IMG/VR virus record: IMGVR_UViG_3300033388_003324
Location: 1 to 43,285 of that record
Reading direction: 5' to 3' (one strand)
DNA length: 43,285 bases
Source of the DNA: a virus
A program made the position numbers and the translations under genes. Numbering within the stretch: the first letter of the stretch is position 1; each line of letters begins with the position of its first letter. Of this stretch, positions 8,392 through 14,448 are shown in pieces. The notes under the pieces are model-generated. The model was not told where the DNA came from. It searched no databases and worked only from the letters and a program-made list of their open reading frames with translations.

Positions 8392-8508
8392 ATGAGTAAA
8401 AGAATTATAACAATAGAATATGATGAATATGATATTGAAATAACCGATATTATTATAAAAATAAGTAATAGTAATAATATTAAAATAATAAGTGATAAAT
8501 ATAAATAA
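8392..8508 (+). CDS. 38-residue early peptide
   Basis: A short frame rich in Ile, Asp and Lys with alternating hydrophobic residues (RIITIEYDEYDIEITDIIIKI), suggesting beta strands. RBS GAGGTG lies 7-8 bases before the ATG. It is flanked by structured elements C and D. No family recognised. The low-complexity codon composition (ATA, AAT and GAT rich) means it could be a chance frame, but the RBS and cassette-like setting favour expression. Confidence 0.5.
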   Translation: MSKRIITIEYDEYDIEITDIIIKISNSNNIKIISDKYK

Positions 8509-8514
8509 CAATTT

Positions 8515-8535
8515 AGCACCTGTCAGAGGGGTGCT
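8515..8535 (+). other. Structured intergenic element D (short hairpin)
   Basis: A 6-bp stem AGCACC/GGTGCT with a 9-base loop. It is followed by TTCTTTAATGATAAC, similar to the tail of the other elements, and then the RBS of the next gene. Confidence 0.45.
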
Positions 8536-8574
8536 TGATGGTTCTTTAATGATAACTTTATAAGGAGAATGGGC

Positions 8575-8745
8575 ATGAGAATACAATATCTTGAAACATT
8601 CCAAACAATAGACCGGTGCGTGGATTATCTAGTAAATATCGGCTGCAAATGGTCATATGAAAAAGAATGTGAGTTAAATAAAAATAGTTGTTTCACGTTT
8701 AAGAAAACACTTGTACTTTACGATAAGTATAATATTTTAGATTAA
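8575..8745 (+). CDS. 56-residue early protein, unknown function
   Basis: Begins MRIQYLETFQTIDRCVDYLV and has three cysteines (RCVDYL, IGCKWSYEKEC) plus one later. No recognised domain. AAGGAG is placed 8 bases before the ATG. It lies between hairpin elements D and E. The composition is that of a small folded protein rather than a random frame. Confidence 0.55.
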   Translation: MRIQYLETFQTIDRCVDYLVNIGCKWSYEKECELNKNSCFTFKKTLVLYDKYNILD

Positions 8746-8755
8746 ATAATCAATT

Positions 8756-8790
8756 TAATGTTACCAGGGATATGAGACCTGATAACATTA
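8756..8790 (+). other. Structured intergenic element E
   Basis: Stem TAATGTTA-C-CAGG pairs with CCTG-A-TAACATTA around a 9-base loop, with one C/A mismatch. It is followed by GTTGTTTAACGATGTTTAATTTAA, again the tail seen in the other elements, then RBS AGGAGG and the next ATG. Confidence 0.6.
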
Positions 8791-8834
8791 CATGGTTGTT
8801 TAACGATGTTTAATTTAATAGGAGGTATCCGGCT

Positions 8835-9095
8835 ATGATTTATAAAAAAGAGATAACAATAAGAAAAACAATTTTTGTTGAACCGGACAATATACCTGAT
8901 TTACCCAGGGGCACAATTTTTGCAAACACCAAACCAACGCACAAAAACGCTAAAATCTTACACGACGGCGGCCTGGACTTTAGAACTGAAACCCTAAACG
9001 GCTTAAAAACAATAGAGCAATTACAAAAAGAAAACAAGTTTTTAATATTATATAAAGGTCTTAAATATCGGTACGCATACACAATTAATATATAA
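8835..9095 (+). CDS. Early protein, unknown function (86 aa)
   Basis: An 86-residue basic protein, N-terminus MIYKKEITIRKTIFVEPDN with alternating hydrophobics, C-terminus LKYRYAYTINI. No family recognised. It is the last gene preceded by a hairpin-type leader (RBS AGGAGG). Its stop codon is part of the first copy of the repeated boundary motif TAACTTACGGAG. Confidence 0.6.
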   Translation: MIYKKEITIRKTIFVEPDNIPDLPRGTIFANTKPTHKNAKILHDGGLDFRTETLNGLKTIEQLQKENKFLILYKGLKYRYAYTINI

Positions 9096-9125
9096 CTTAC
9101 GGAGTATTTAAAGGAGATAACCGCC

Positions 9126-9326
9126 ATGAGAAAAAGTCTTTTAAACGATAACAATATAATGTTCCTGGGGGGCTATTATAGATATGTTTCTCATTTATAT
9201 CAGTTAGCGTCTACCGGATGGAAAGCCAAAAGTAAATTGCTCTCCGGCAGGGATATTATCAGGACCGATAAAAGCGCGCTTATTATAATGAATAAAAGAT
9301 ATAGAGCGTTTTTTAATTGTAGATAA
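9126..9326 (+). CDS. Early protein, unknown function (66 aa)
   Basis: A 66-residue basic protein (LASTGWKAKSKLLSGRDIIR, then KRYRAFFNCR at the end). No recognised motif. It has two potential ribosome sites: the boundary motif 22 bases upstream and a better placed AAAGGAG. The high Lys/Arg content would permit nucleic-acid binding; no more can be said. Confidence 0.55.
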   Translation: MRKSLLNDNNIMFLGGYYRYVSHLYQLASTGWKAKSKLLSGRDIIRTDKSALIIMNKRYRAFFNCR

Positions 9327-9352
9327 TAGCCATTAACAAGAGAGGTGATATT

Positions 9353-9547
9353 ATGAAAAGATGGGATGATATGAAAGTTAAGCCGAAGTTAAATTATAAG
9401 CTTTATACAACAGAACTGAAACTTGACTCAACTAAAATATATAAAGCGGAAATAGCAACCAATCAGCCGGACTTTGAAAAACAAGGGCTAATATTTGTAA
9501 ATGAAATCCTTTTAAACAAAGATGAATATATAATAATCGAATCTTAA
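9353..9547 (+). CDS. Early protein, unknown function (64 aa)
   Basis: A 64-residue protein with alternating polar and hydrophobic residues (YKLYTTELKLDSTKIYKAEIA), ending NKDEYIIIES, suggesting a small beta-rich fold. RBS GAGAGGTG precedes the ATG. No family recognised. It sits in the run of short early genes between two boundary motifs. Confidence 0.55.
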   Translation: MKRWDDMKVKPKLNYKLYTTELKLDSTKIYKAEIATNQPDFEKQGLIFVNEILLNKDEYIIIES

Positions 9548-9576
9548 TGTTAATGTTAACTTACGGAGGTAAAAAC

Positions 9577-9663
9577 ATGGAAACGATCATAATCGCAGTA
9601 GGGACGCTTACATCCTGGGCAGTAGTTATGCTAATGATTTTTAAATTTTATCTATTAACTTAA
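9577..9663 (+). CDS. 28-residue membrane peptide (second)
   Basis: Starts 8 bases after a full boundary motif with GGAGG. The peptide is almost entirely one hydrophobic span (METIIIAVGTLTSWAVVMLM then IFKFYLLT). Its stop codon TAA is embedded in the next boundary motif (AACTTAAGGAGG), which serves the following gene. The same length and design as the peptide at 7797, without clear sequence similarity, suggests two single-span membrane effectors. Confidence 0.6.
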   Translation: METIIIAVGTLTSWAVVMLMIFKFYLLT

Positions 9664-9673
9664 GGAGGAAAAA

Positions 9674-9856
9674 ATGACAAAAACCGAAGCGTTATCTAAA
9701 TTGATAAAAACTAAAGATTTAACGACAGACTTACTTAAACCTTTAAATATCAGATTTTCAAGTTTTTTAGACTTTTGTCAACTGGACACCGAAAGAAGAA
9801 AAGATATAGTTGAAGATTTAATTGAAGATTTAATTGACCGATTAAATAATGAATAA
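9674..9856 (+). CDS. Early protein, unknown function (60 aa)
   Basis: A 60-residue helical protein with an acidic repeat at the C-terminus (VEDLIEDLIDRLNNE). No family recognised. It starts 6 bases after GGAGG of a boundary-motif copy. The small, acidic, helical character is common among phage inhibitors of host enzymes, but there is no specific evidence. Confidence 0.55.
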   Translation: MTKTEALSKLIKTKDLTTDLLKPLNIRFSSFLDFCQLDTERRKDIVEDLIEDLIDRLNNE

Positions 9857-9881
9857 ACCATTAACTTAAGGAGGAAAAACC

Positions 9882-10319
9882 ATGCCAAAATACCGAGTGA
9901 TACTATCGCAAGAAGTAGAAGCCAACGACGAACAAAACGCAGAAGAAAAAACCCTTTATAACCTGAGAAACTCCTATCTTGAAAACCCTCCAGATATAGA
10001 AGTTGAAAAAGTCCTTAATGATATTGAAATACCTTTCGAATGGACACGAGTAAACAGCGATATAAACGGAAACCCCAGACACGTTGTCCATTTTCTTGAG
10101 CTTATCCGAGTGCTTAAACACTTTGATAAATGGACAGACAACCCAAGCCCATTTCACAGACTCAAAGGCGATTACGAATATATCTGTAAACTTGCCAATA
10201 AACTTGGCGGCCGAAAATTCCACAACAAACAGTACGGCGGCGGGATTGTTTTTCAGACATACAGCACCGATTGCACCGAAAAATTCATCAAAGAGAATTT
10301 ACATAAACACGTTAAATAA
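9882..10319 (+). CDS. Early protein, unknown function (145 aa)
   Basis: The N-terminus YRVILSQEVEANDEQNAEEKTLYNLR resembles the short beta-alpha unit with a VEANdEeeA turn found in many phage and mobile-element hypotheticals. The C-terminal part (CKLANKLGGRKFHNKQYGGGIVFQTYS) has a Gly-rich turn between basic residues. No catalytic motif. The boundary motif variant CTTAAGGAGG gives its RBS, and its TAA stop forms part of the next boundary motif. Confidence 0.65.
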   Translation: MPKYRVILSQEVEANDEQNAEEKTLYNLRNSYLENPPDIEVEKVLNDIEIPFEWTRVNSDINGNPRHVVHFLELIRVLKHFDKWTDNPSPFHRLKGDYEYICKLANKLGGRKFHNKQYGGGIVFQTYSTDCTEKFIKENLHKHVK

Positions 10320-10338
10320 CTTACGGAGGAAAAAACAC

Positions 10339-10920
10339 ATGCATAAAATAACAAGAGAATATGAAGTATACCCTTACGAAGAGTTATCAGACGAAGCAAA
10401 AGAGACAGTCCGAAACAGCTTCGGAGAAGACTCACAATTTGAAACGGAATGCTTACCAGAATATTTTTCCGAACAACTCAAAGAAAAATATCCTTATTTT
10501 TCAGGAGCGGAATTTATATGGTCCTGCTCCAGTTGTCAAGGCGACGGCCTGAGCTTTTCATGTGATATCGACCTGACTGAATTTATCAAAGCAGAATTCC
10601 CAGATATGAAAACCTCAATCGCAGACACCCTTACCAATGAACTTTCTGTATCATCGACAGGTAATCAAGGACGGTATACCTATTGTTCTGAAAGTAATAT
10701 CGCAGTATCCTGCCTTCCCTTTGGGGATCATCCAAAATTAGAAGAAAAAATATGTGAAGTGGTTCAAGCCGTTAAAGAAAAATACACGGACGTTTGTCAC
10801 GAATTTTTCGTATATGCGGAAAACGCATATCAATTTCTATACACGGACGAATACGCAAAAGATATATGCGGCGCAAACGAATACACTTTTTTATCAACTG
10901 GAGAGATGTTTAACTATTAA
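10339..10920 (+). CDS. Conserved phage-type protein, unknown function (193 aa)
   Basis: Starts at the ATG 10 bases after GGAGG; longer readings would run inside the preceding gene in another frame. The N-terminus YEVYPYEELSDEAKETVRN and the segment WSCSSCQGDGLSFSCDIDL are typical of a widespread phage family in which a 'fdELsdeAke' helix precedes a 'CSCQGDGasF' segment. The function is unknown to me; four closely spaced cysteines suggest metal binding. Both ends are joined to neighbours by boundary motifs. Confidence 0.7.
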   Translation: MHKITREYEVYPYEELSDEAKETVRNSFGEDSQFETECLPEYFSEQLKEKYPYFSGAEFIWSCSSCQGDGLSFSCDIDLTEFIKAEFPDMKTSIADTLTNELSVSSTGNQGRYTYCSESNIAVSCLPFGDHPKLEEKICEVVQAVKEKYTDVCHEFFVYAENAYQFLYTDEYAKDICGANEYTFLSTGEMFNY

Positions 10921-10935
10921 CTTACGGAGGTTATT

Positions 10936-11094
10936 GTGACCAGGGACGAAACCGAAAAAATGTATCTTGATTACGTTAATAATTTTCTAACGCTTTCCGC
11001 TTTCGCAGAGCATTACAAGATATCACTTACTGAAGCTTACTATATCATCGAAGAAGGCCGAGAAATACGAGCGCATAATAAAAGATATCGATAA
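10936..11094 (+). CDS. Small HTH-like protein, paralogue of the 7602 gene
   Basis: A 52-residue protein starting at GTG 6 bases after the boundary motif GGAGG. MYLDYVNNFLTLSAFAEHYK is followed by ISLTEAYYIIEEGREIR. This matches the pattern of small helix-turn-helix proteins with FAexyxIs and EAxxIIeeGr, and aligns with residues 16-53 of the protein from 7602. DNA binding is likely by pattern; a target is unknown. It is the last gene before the degenerate stretch and promoter at 11173. Confidence 0.65.
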   Translation: MTRDETEKMYLDYVNNFLTLSAFAEHYKISLTEAYYIIEEGREIRAHNKRYR

Positions 11095-11315
11095 ATTAGC
11101 TATTAACTTACGGAGTATTTTACGGGGGAAAAATGCGTAAAATCGCAGGCGAAAAATAATTTGAGATTTATCTTGACATGACATGCCATTTAATGATAAT
11201 AACGATATCAACATTTAACTTACGGAGTAATAGGACGGAAAAATCGCAGGTGAAAAACTAAAACTAAAACCTAATTAATTAATAAACAAAGCCCCGCTCA
11301 TGGAAAAGAGGCAAT
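11095..11315 (+). other. Gene-poor stretch with promoter and boundary-motif relics
   Basis: Two boundary motifs (11105 and 11217) are each followed by near-identical AAAATCGCAGGyGAAAAA segments, but the first gives only an 8-codon frame (MRKIAGEK) and the second has no ATG. Between them lies a promoter almost identical to that at 14765. The arrangement looks like remnants of lost small-gene cassettes or leader sequences kept for regulation. Confidence 0.55.
11173..11200 (+). promoter_or_regulatory. Middle promoter P1 with operator-like spacer
   Basis: TTGACA (11173-11178), 16-base spacer, GATAAT (11195-11200). Thirty of 33 bases from TCTTGACA to ATAATAAC match the promoter at 14765. The spacer carries TGACATGACATGCCA, holding a CATG core related to the palindrome GACATGTC of the second promoter. 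It would transcribe the genes from 11316 onward. Confidence 0.75.
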
Positions 11316-11504
11316 ATGGAACATATACTGTTTATGAATGACGCTCCTATAGCTGTCGTTAAAGGTGATGATGAATATCGTCGTGAGGTTCTTGACGCAA
11401 AAATGCTTGAACATTACGACGCAGCAGGCCGTAGGGATTTTAAGGGATATAGAAGATCTGTTTACTGGCACTATCGTGCCGTGGAGGTGATACATGCTAA
11501 ATAA
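11316..11504 (+). CDS. Small protein, unknown function (62 aa)
   Basis: A 62-residue protein with a charged centre (KGDDEYRREVLDAKMLEHYD) and a basic, aromatic C-terminal half (GYRRSVYWHYRAV). AGAGG lies 4 bases before the ATG. The last 11 bases overlap the start of the DUF1353-like gene, indicating translational coupling. First gene behind promoter P1. No family recognised. Confidence 0.55.
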   Translation: MEHILFMNDAPIAVVKGDDEYRREVLDAKMLEHYDAAGRRDFKGYRRSVYWHYRAVEVIHAK

Positions 11505-11901
11505 AAGAACCATAATAGAACTTGGGCATATAACTTACGAGGTCCGGAAAGAGAAGTATAAGTATCTGATGCTAAAGGGTTACGGGGTCTATACGAATAT
11601 ACATCCGGCTGAAAGGATCAACCATAGCTACTATACCCTTTGGGAAGACGGGTACTTGATCATACGCCCAGGGTATGCCTGGAATGGGGCGGACGTAATA
11701 CCGGATCGAGACGCAGTTATCAGATCGTCCCTGGTGCATGACATAATGTGTCAGCTTTACAGATCCGGTTTACTTGACTCATCATACATCTCTTTTTTCA
11801 ATGATCTGTTCATAACCATGAGTGAAGAGGATGGTTTAAACGGGTTCTTATGCGGGGCTTATCGGAAGATACTCCGTCTAAGATGGAGGATAAGAGGGTA
11901 A
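11494..11901 (+). CDS. DUF1353-like protein
   Basis: A 135-residue protein. The core YYTLWEDGYLIIRPGYAWNGADVIPDRDAVIRSSLVHDIMCQL has the signature of DUF1353-like phage proteins: a beta-strand, 'pgYaWNGas', then 'RaSlvHDalYqL', with a conserved His-Asp pair that looks catalytic or metal-binding. The biochemical role of the family is not established. GGAGGTG precedes the ATG. The C-terminus is rich in Arg. It lies in the middle region under the inferred control of P1. Confidence 0.7.
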   Translation: MLNKRTIIELGHITYEVRKEKYKYLMLKGYGVYTNIHPAERINHSYYTLWEDGYLIIRPGYAWNGADVIPDRDAVIRSSLVHDIMCQLYRSGLLDSSYISFFNDLFITMSEEDGLNGFLCGAYRKILRLRWRIRG

Positions 11902-11930
11902 ATATCAATTTAAAATAGATTGGAGGATGA

Positions 11931-12323
11931 ATGATAAATAATATACAAGATAAGTACAAAAAACAAACAGGTGGAAAAGCATTATACAGAAAAGATGCAT
12001 CTGATTATCATACGCTTAAATATGTCAAATGGCTTGAGCAAGAACTATCCAAAGACAGTGAGATGCTTAATGAAAGCGACATTAAACATTTAAAATGGAT
12101 GTATGGACGAATGAGAACTGCCCACAACGAACCCCCGAACATTGATTATATGTTAAGGTTTAGAAAAATACTAAACAAGCTCGATTTAACCTCAGCCATG
12201 AAACAGCAGGCAGATACACAAAAAACTCTGTGTGAGCATGATTGGATTCCCACAAGATGGATTATGGTATGTGAAAAATGTAAACTAGCCTCTAAAATAA
12301 TAACCAAAACCATGAAAGGGTAA
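11931..12323 (+). CDS. Zinc-ribbon-ended protein, unknown function (130 aa)
   Basis: A 130-residue protein. The first half includes YHTLKYVKWLEQEL, a pattern seen at the start of phage early proteins, and the C-terminus has CEHDW followed after 10 residues by CEKC, a likely single zinc-binding site. GGAGG lies 5 bases before the ATG at 11931 (an ATG 4 bases earlier is out of frame and stops at once). The last 19 coding bases before the stop recur exactly as a non-coding leader at 12989. Confidence 0.6.
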   Translation: MINNIQDKYKKQTGGKALYRKDASDYHTLKYVKWLEQELSKDSEMLNESDIKHLKWMYGRMRTAHNEPPNIDYMLRFRKILNKLDLTSAMKQQADTQKTLCEHDWIPTRWIMVCEKCKLASKIITKTMKG

Positions 12324-12326
12324 GTT

Positions 12327-12638
12327 GTGGATAAAATACAACTAGCAAAGTTTTTTCATAAAACATATGAGGATTTAGCAACGGGGTTTTTCTATAAAAC
12401 AAGGGAAGATACAAAAGAGTTTAACCCTAATTCTGCCAACGGTAAACTTATGATTGCTACTTGTGGAGCAGTTTTGGAAGAACTATCCAAACAGAGCAAA
12501 GACAGTGAGATACTTGATTGGATAGATGAAAATGTTATTTCTATTGGTTTGAGTGCTTATGACCAATATAATGTCTGTGAAAGAACAATATACATACAAA
12601 CAGACTTAGACAACATACGAGACTTACTAAAGCAATGA
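12327..12638 (+). CDS. Protein of unknown function (103 aa)
   Basis: Starts at GTG four bases after the preceding stop, with AAAGGG upstream. A 103-residue, mainly helical, acidic protein (CGAVLEELSKQSKDSEILDWIDENV). The string SKDSE recurs in the preceding gene's product (LSKDSEM), perhaps by chance. No domain recognised. Its stop TGA is inside the leader AATGAAAGGCGGTAACTG of the next gene. Confidence 0.6.
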   Translation: MDKIQLAKFFHKTYEDLATGFFYKTREDTKEFNPNSANGKLMIATCGAVLEELSKQSKDSEILDWIDENVISIGLSAYDQYNVCERTIYIQTDLDNIRDLLKQ

Positions 12639-12651
12639 AAGGCGGTAACTG

Positions 12652-12810
12652 ATGTTCGATGTAGCATGGGTGAAAAGGTGGTTAGTAAGTAGGTGGCATT
12701 CTTCGAGGCTGTTCCATAGGTACCTGAGGATAGTAGCCTTTGAGGAGCGCAGTAAAGAAGTAAATTTTATGGTGGGACCAGGGTCCAAAAAAGAGGCTAA
12801 AGACACCTAA
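12652..12810 (+). CDS. Small basic protein (52 aa)
   Basis: A 52-residue protein rich in Trp, Arg and Phe in the first half (VAWVKRWLVSRWHSSRLFHRYLR), which would form an amphipathic basic helix able to bind membrane or nucleic acid. The leader AATGAAAGGCGGTAACTGATG is almost the same as the leader of the following gene, which argues for real translation. Too short for family assignment. Confidence 0.5.
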   Translation: MFDVAWVKRWLVSRWHSSRLFHRYLRIVAFEERSKEVNFMVGPGSKKEAKDT

Positions 12811-12829
12811 CCAAAATGAAAGGCGGTGA

Positions 12830-12991
12830 ATGATGATAGTTTCCACATATGATCCAAAAGACGCAAAAGCAACTTGTCCAAAATGTGGGTTTGTTGACTG
12901 TGAACTGCTCGAAGCATTTTTAATTTATCCCCCTAAACGTCTTAAATTTTATCACAAAGACTGCCAAACAACTTGGGAAATATATGTATAA
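12830..12991 (+). CDS. Zinc-ribbon miniprotein (53 aa)
   Basis: Residues CPKCGFVDC near position 16-24 and HKDCQ near 42-46 form a four-ligand zinc-ribbon-like pattern. Two adjacent ATG codons are possible starts; the first fits the duplicated leader (AATGAAAGGCGGTGAATGATG). The stop is followed directly by the 19-base repeat TAACCAAAACCATGAAAGG. Small zinc ribbons in early phage regions often bind host proteins or nucleic acids; no target is visible. Confidence 0.6.
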   Translation: MMIVSTYDPKDAKATCPKCGFVDCELLEAFLIYPPKRLKFYHKDCQTTWEIYV

Positions 12992-13015
12992 CCAAAACCA
13001 TGAAAGGAACAAAAA

Positions 13016-13321
13016 ATGAAGATTAGAATAGGAATATTACTTACACTCATAACAATGTTAGCCGGATTCTATATATGGATCGGTGAAAAAGAATCCCTGT
13101 ACGCAAGAGCGGAAGATCTAACCATCACAAAAACCACGCAGACAATTCATTTACTTGACCATGAACTCGGCATAATAAAAGGCAGGGTTTGGGATCTGGA
13201 ATGGGAAAGCAAAAACCGAGAGCTTACCAAAAAGGAAACCCTCGTGCTAAAGGAAGGGCTGCAGCGGATGGAAGAGATAACGCTGATGAAAAGCAAATAC
13301 TTAGATAAGGTGGTTAAGTAG
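13016..13321 (+). CDS. Membrane-anchored coiled-coil protein (101 aa)
   Basis: The N-terminus MKIRIGILLTLITMLAGFYIW is a single membrane anchor or uncleaved signal, followed by about 75 charged helical residues (IHLLDHELGIIKGRVWDLEW onward) likely to form a coiled coil. The architecture resembles an i-spanin, but the gene is far from the lysis genes and has no overlapping lipoprotein gene, so spanin function is doubtful. RBS AAAGG is 8 bases before the ATG. Its TAG stop is directly followed by the next ATG. Confidence 0.6.
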   Translation: MKIRIGILLTLITMLAGFYIWIGEKESLYARAEDLTITKTTQTIHLLDHELGIIKGRVWDLEWESKNRELTKKETLVLKEGLQRMEEITLMKSKYLDKVVK

Positions 13322-13702
13322 ATGCTTTCAAAAGAAGAAGTCGCAGCAAGACAACATAGATATTACCTCAATAACAGAGAGGAAAGAATATATAAAGCTA
13401 ACATAAGAGCGGATATTTGGCGTAAACTAAATCCCAAAAAAATCGCAAAAATACAACGCCGCACCTATCTCAAAAACAAAGAGGACAGAATAGCCAAAGC
13501 CACAAAAAGGAATAAAAAACAGGCAGCGGAATTGCAGGATCGTTATATTCGTGTACTCTTATCAAAAAACACAGCACTTTTATCCGAAGATATCCCACAG
13601 GCTCTTGTCGAACTGAAACGAGAGGAGCTTAAACTAATCCGTTTAATTAAAAGGGAGAAAGACAATGGAAAAAAACACCAAAGCACCAAAAACAGCAACT
13701 GA
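13322..13702 (+). CDS. Basic phage protein, unknown function (126 aa)
   Basis: A very Lys/Arg-rich 126-residue protein. The first half has YYLNNREERIYKANIRADIW and similar 'nrEeriak' repeats, as in DNA-binding linkers of HNH proteins, but no nuclease centre. The C-terminus ELQDRYIRVLLSKNTALLSE, followed by DIPQALVELKREELKLIRLIK, matches a common phage helical module ('lkdrYVrkll... ipqelielKReqLkLkRlik'). Function unknown. It overlaps the next gene by 38 bases. Confidence 0.65.
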   Translation: MLSKEEVAARQHRYYLNNREERIYKANIRADIWRKLNPKKIAKIQRRTYLKNKEDRIAKATKRNKKQAAELQDRYIRVLLSKNTALLSEDIPQALVELKREELKLIRLIKREKDNGKKHQSTKNSN

Positions 13703-13874
13703 ATTAAGAGAGCATCTTTGTGAAACTTTTAACGAGCTCCAGACCGGAATTATCAATGTTAAAGTAGCATGTGAGATGTCAAACATGGCAGGGAAGATAA
13801 CCACTACCATTAAAATGCAACTGGAATATGCCAAATTGCGTAAGGAAAAACCCGAGATACCTTTTTTGAAATAG
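13665..13874 (+). CDS. Conserved phage-type small protein (69 aa)
   Basis: A 69-residue protein. 'TELREHLCETFNELQTGIIN' and 'ACEMSNMAGKITTTIKMQLEYAKLRKEKPEIPFL' match a frequent phage family I remember with a 'tl.dLRe.L...f..lr.G.i....A.e..N.AGKii...K.qLeya.lr.e.P.I.FL' pattern. It has no known biochemical function and is usually found near replication genes and nuclease genes, as here. The start lies inside the previous gene behind AAAGGGAG. Confidence 0.7.
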   Translation: MEKNTKAPKTATELREHLCETFNELQTGIINVKVACEMSNMAGKITTTIKMQLEYAKLRKEKPEIPFLK

Positions 13875-13886
13875 CGGAGTAAATAA

Positions 13887-14240
13887 ATGTCACTAAGAAC
13901 AACCATGACTAAAAACTACCTTGACAAAAAAGGCATCCCGAACGGATTAGTAGAGCGGTATGTCATGCAAGCCAGGAAGAAGTTCGATCTGTTTGGTATC
14001 ATCGACATCATCGCTCTGTATCCGGAAGGTGTATGCGGCATTCAGGTATGCGGCTCAGATTGGCAGGAACACATCAAAAAAATAAGCGGGAGCGAGTATA
14101 AGGATCTATGGCTCAACACTCCAGGGACGCTCCTGGAACTCTGGGGATGGCGGAAACTTAAACTAAAACGGGGGGGTGCTGCTGTTAGGTGGACCCCCAG
14201 AATAAAACGGTTCAGGTTATTGGACGAAATATTAAATTAA
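13887..14240 (+). CDS. VRR-NUC/Holliday-resolvase-like nuclease
   Basis: A 117-residue protein. The pattern R4-TT-, E23-R, KKFDLFGIIDII (D34, D40), GIQVCGSDW (Q53) and a C-terminal LLELWGWRKL is that of small phage PD-(D/E)XK-type nucleases, in which DLFGf.Dila supplies the metal ligand and iQvc replaces the usual E-x-K strand. It would cut branched or flap DNA during replication or packaging. The position shortly before an SNF2 helicase is typical, since VRR-NUC and SNF2 genes often neighbour each other in phages. The Gln at the third motif is an oddity but normal for this subfamily. Confidence 0.7.
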   Translation: MSLRTTMTKNYLDKKGIPNGLVERYVMQARKKFDLFGIIDIIALYPEGVCGIQVCGSDWQEHIKKISGSEYKDLWLNTPGTLLELWGWRKLKLKRGGAAVRWTPRIKRFRLLDEILN

Positions 14241-14255
14241 CTTACGGAGGATAAA

Positions 14256-14447
14256 ATGGACATAACGAGTTGTAGTCGATGTGGTGTTGTTTTAGATAGG
14301 GATAATATGGGAGAGTTCCCCAATCCATACTACGAAGGGCAAGACGAAGCGGACACCGCTATCAGTGAATGGTCTGAATCACGTAGCGAGCACGTAGGTT
14401 TTTTGGAGTGCCCTGTTTGCGAAAATCATATATTAGAAAGGGACTAA
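14256..14447 (+). CDS. Zinc-ribbon miniprotein (63 aa)
   Basis: CSRCG near residue 6 and CPVCENH near residue 53 form two CxxC knuckles separated by an acidic linker (NPYYEGQDEADTAISEWSES). A likely single zinc ribbon. It starts 5 bases behind the last copy of the boundary motif (GGAGG). The acidic linker could mimic DNA; this is speculation. Confidence 0.6.
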   Translation: MDITSCSRCGVVLDRDNMGEFPNPYYEGQDEADTAISEWSESRSEHVGFLECPVCENHILERD

Positions 14448-14448
14448 A

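Larger units (their letters stand above)
9094..14250 (+). repeat. Recurrent gene-boundary motif AACTTACGGAGG (nine copies)
   Basis: Copies begin at 9094, 9558, 9657 (variant CTTAAGG), 9863 (variant CTTAAGG), 10318, 10919, 11105, 11217 and 14239. In most, the upstream gene's TAA stop is the start of the motif and GGAGG is the RBS of the next gene, so the motif is a ready-made junction: stop, CTTAC, ribosome binding site. Two copies (11105, 11217) precede no gene of usable length. The conservation reaches beyond what a ribosome binding site requires. Confidence 0.8.

Noticed and set aside
10084-10338. Upstream extension of the 193-residue protein
   Set aside because: It would lie fully inside the 145-residue gene in another frame; the ATG at 10339 has a perfect RBS.
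13016-13321. Inner-membrane spanin
   Set aside because: The TM-plus-coiled-coil layout fits, but the gene is in the early region, far from the lysis genes, and no lipoprotein partner overlaps or follows.
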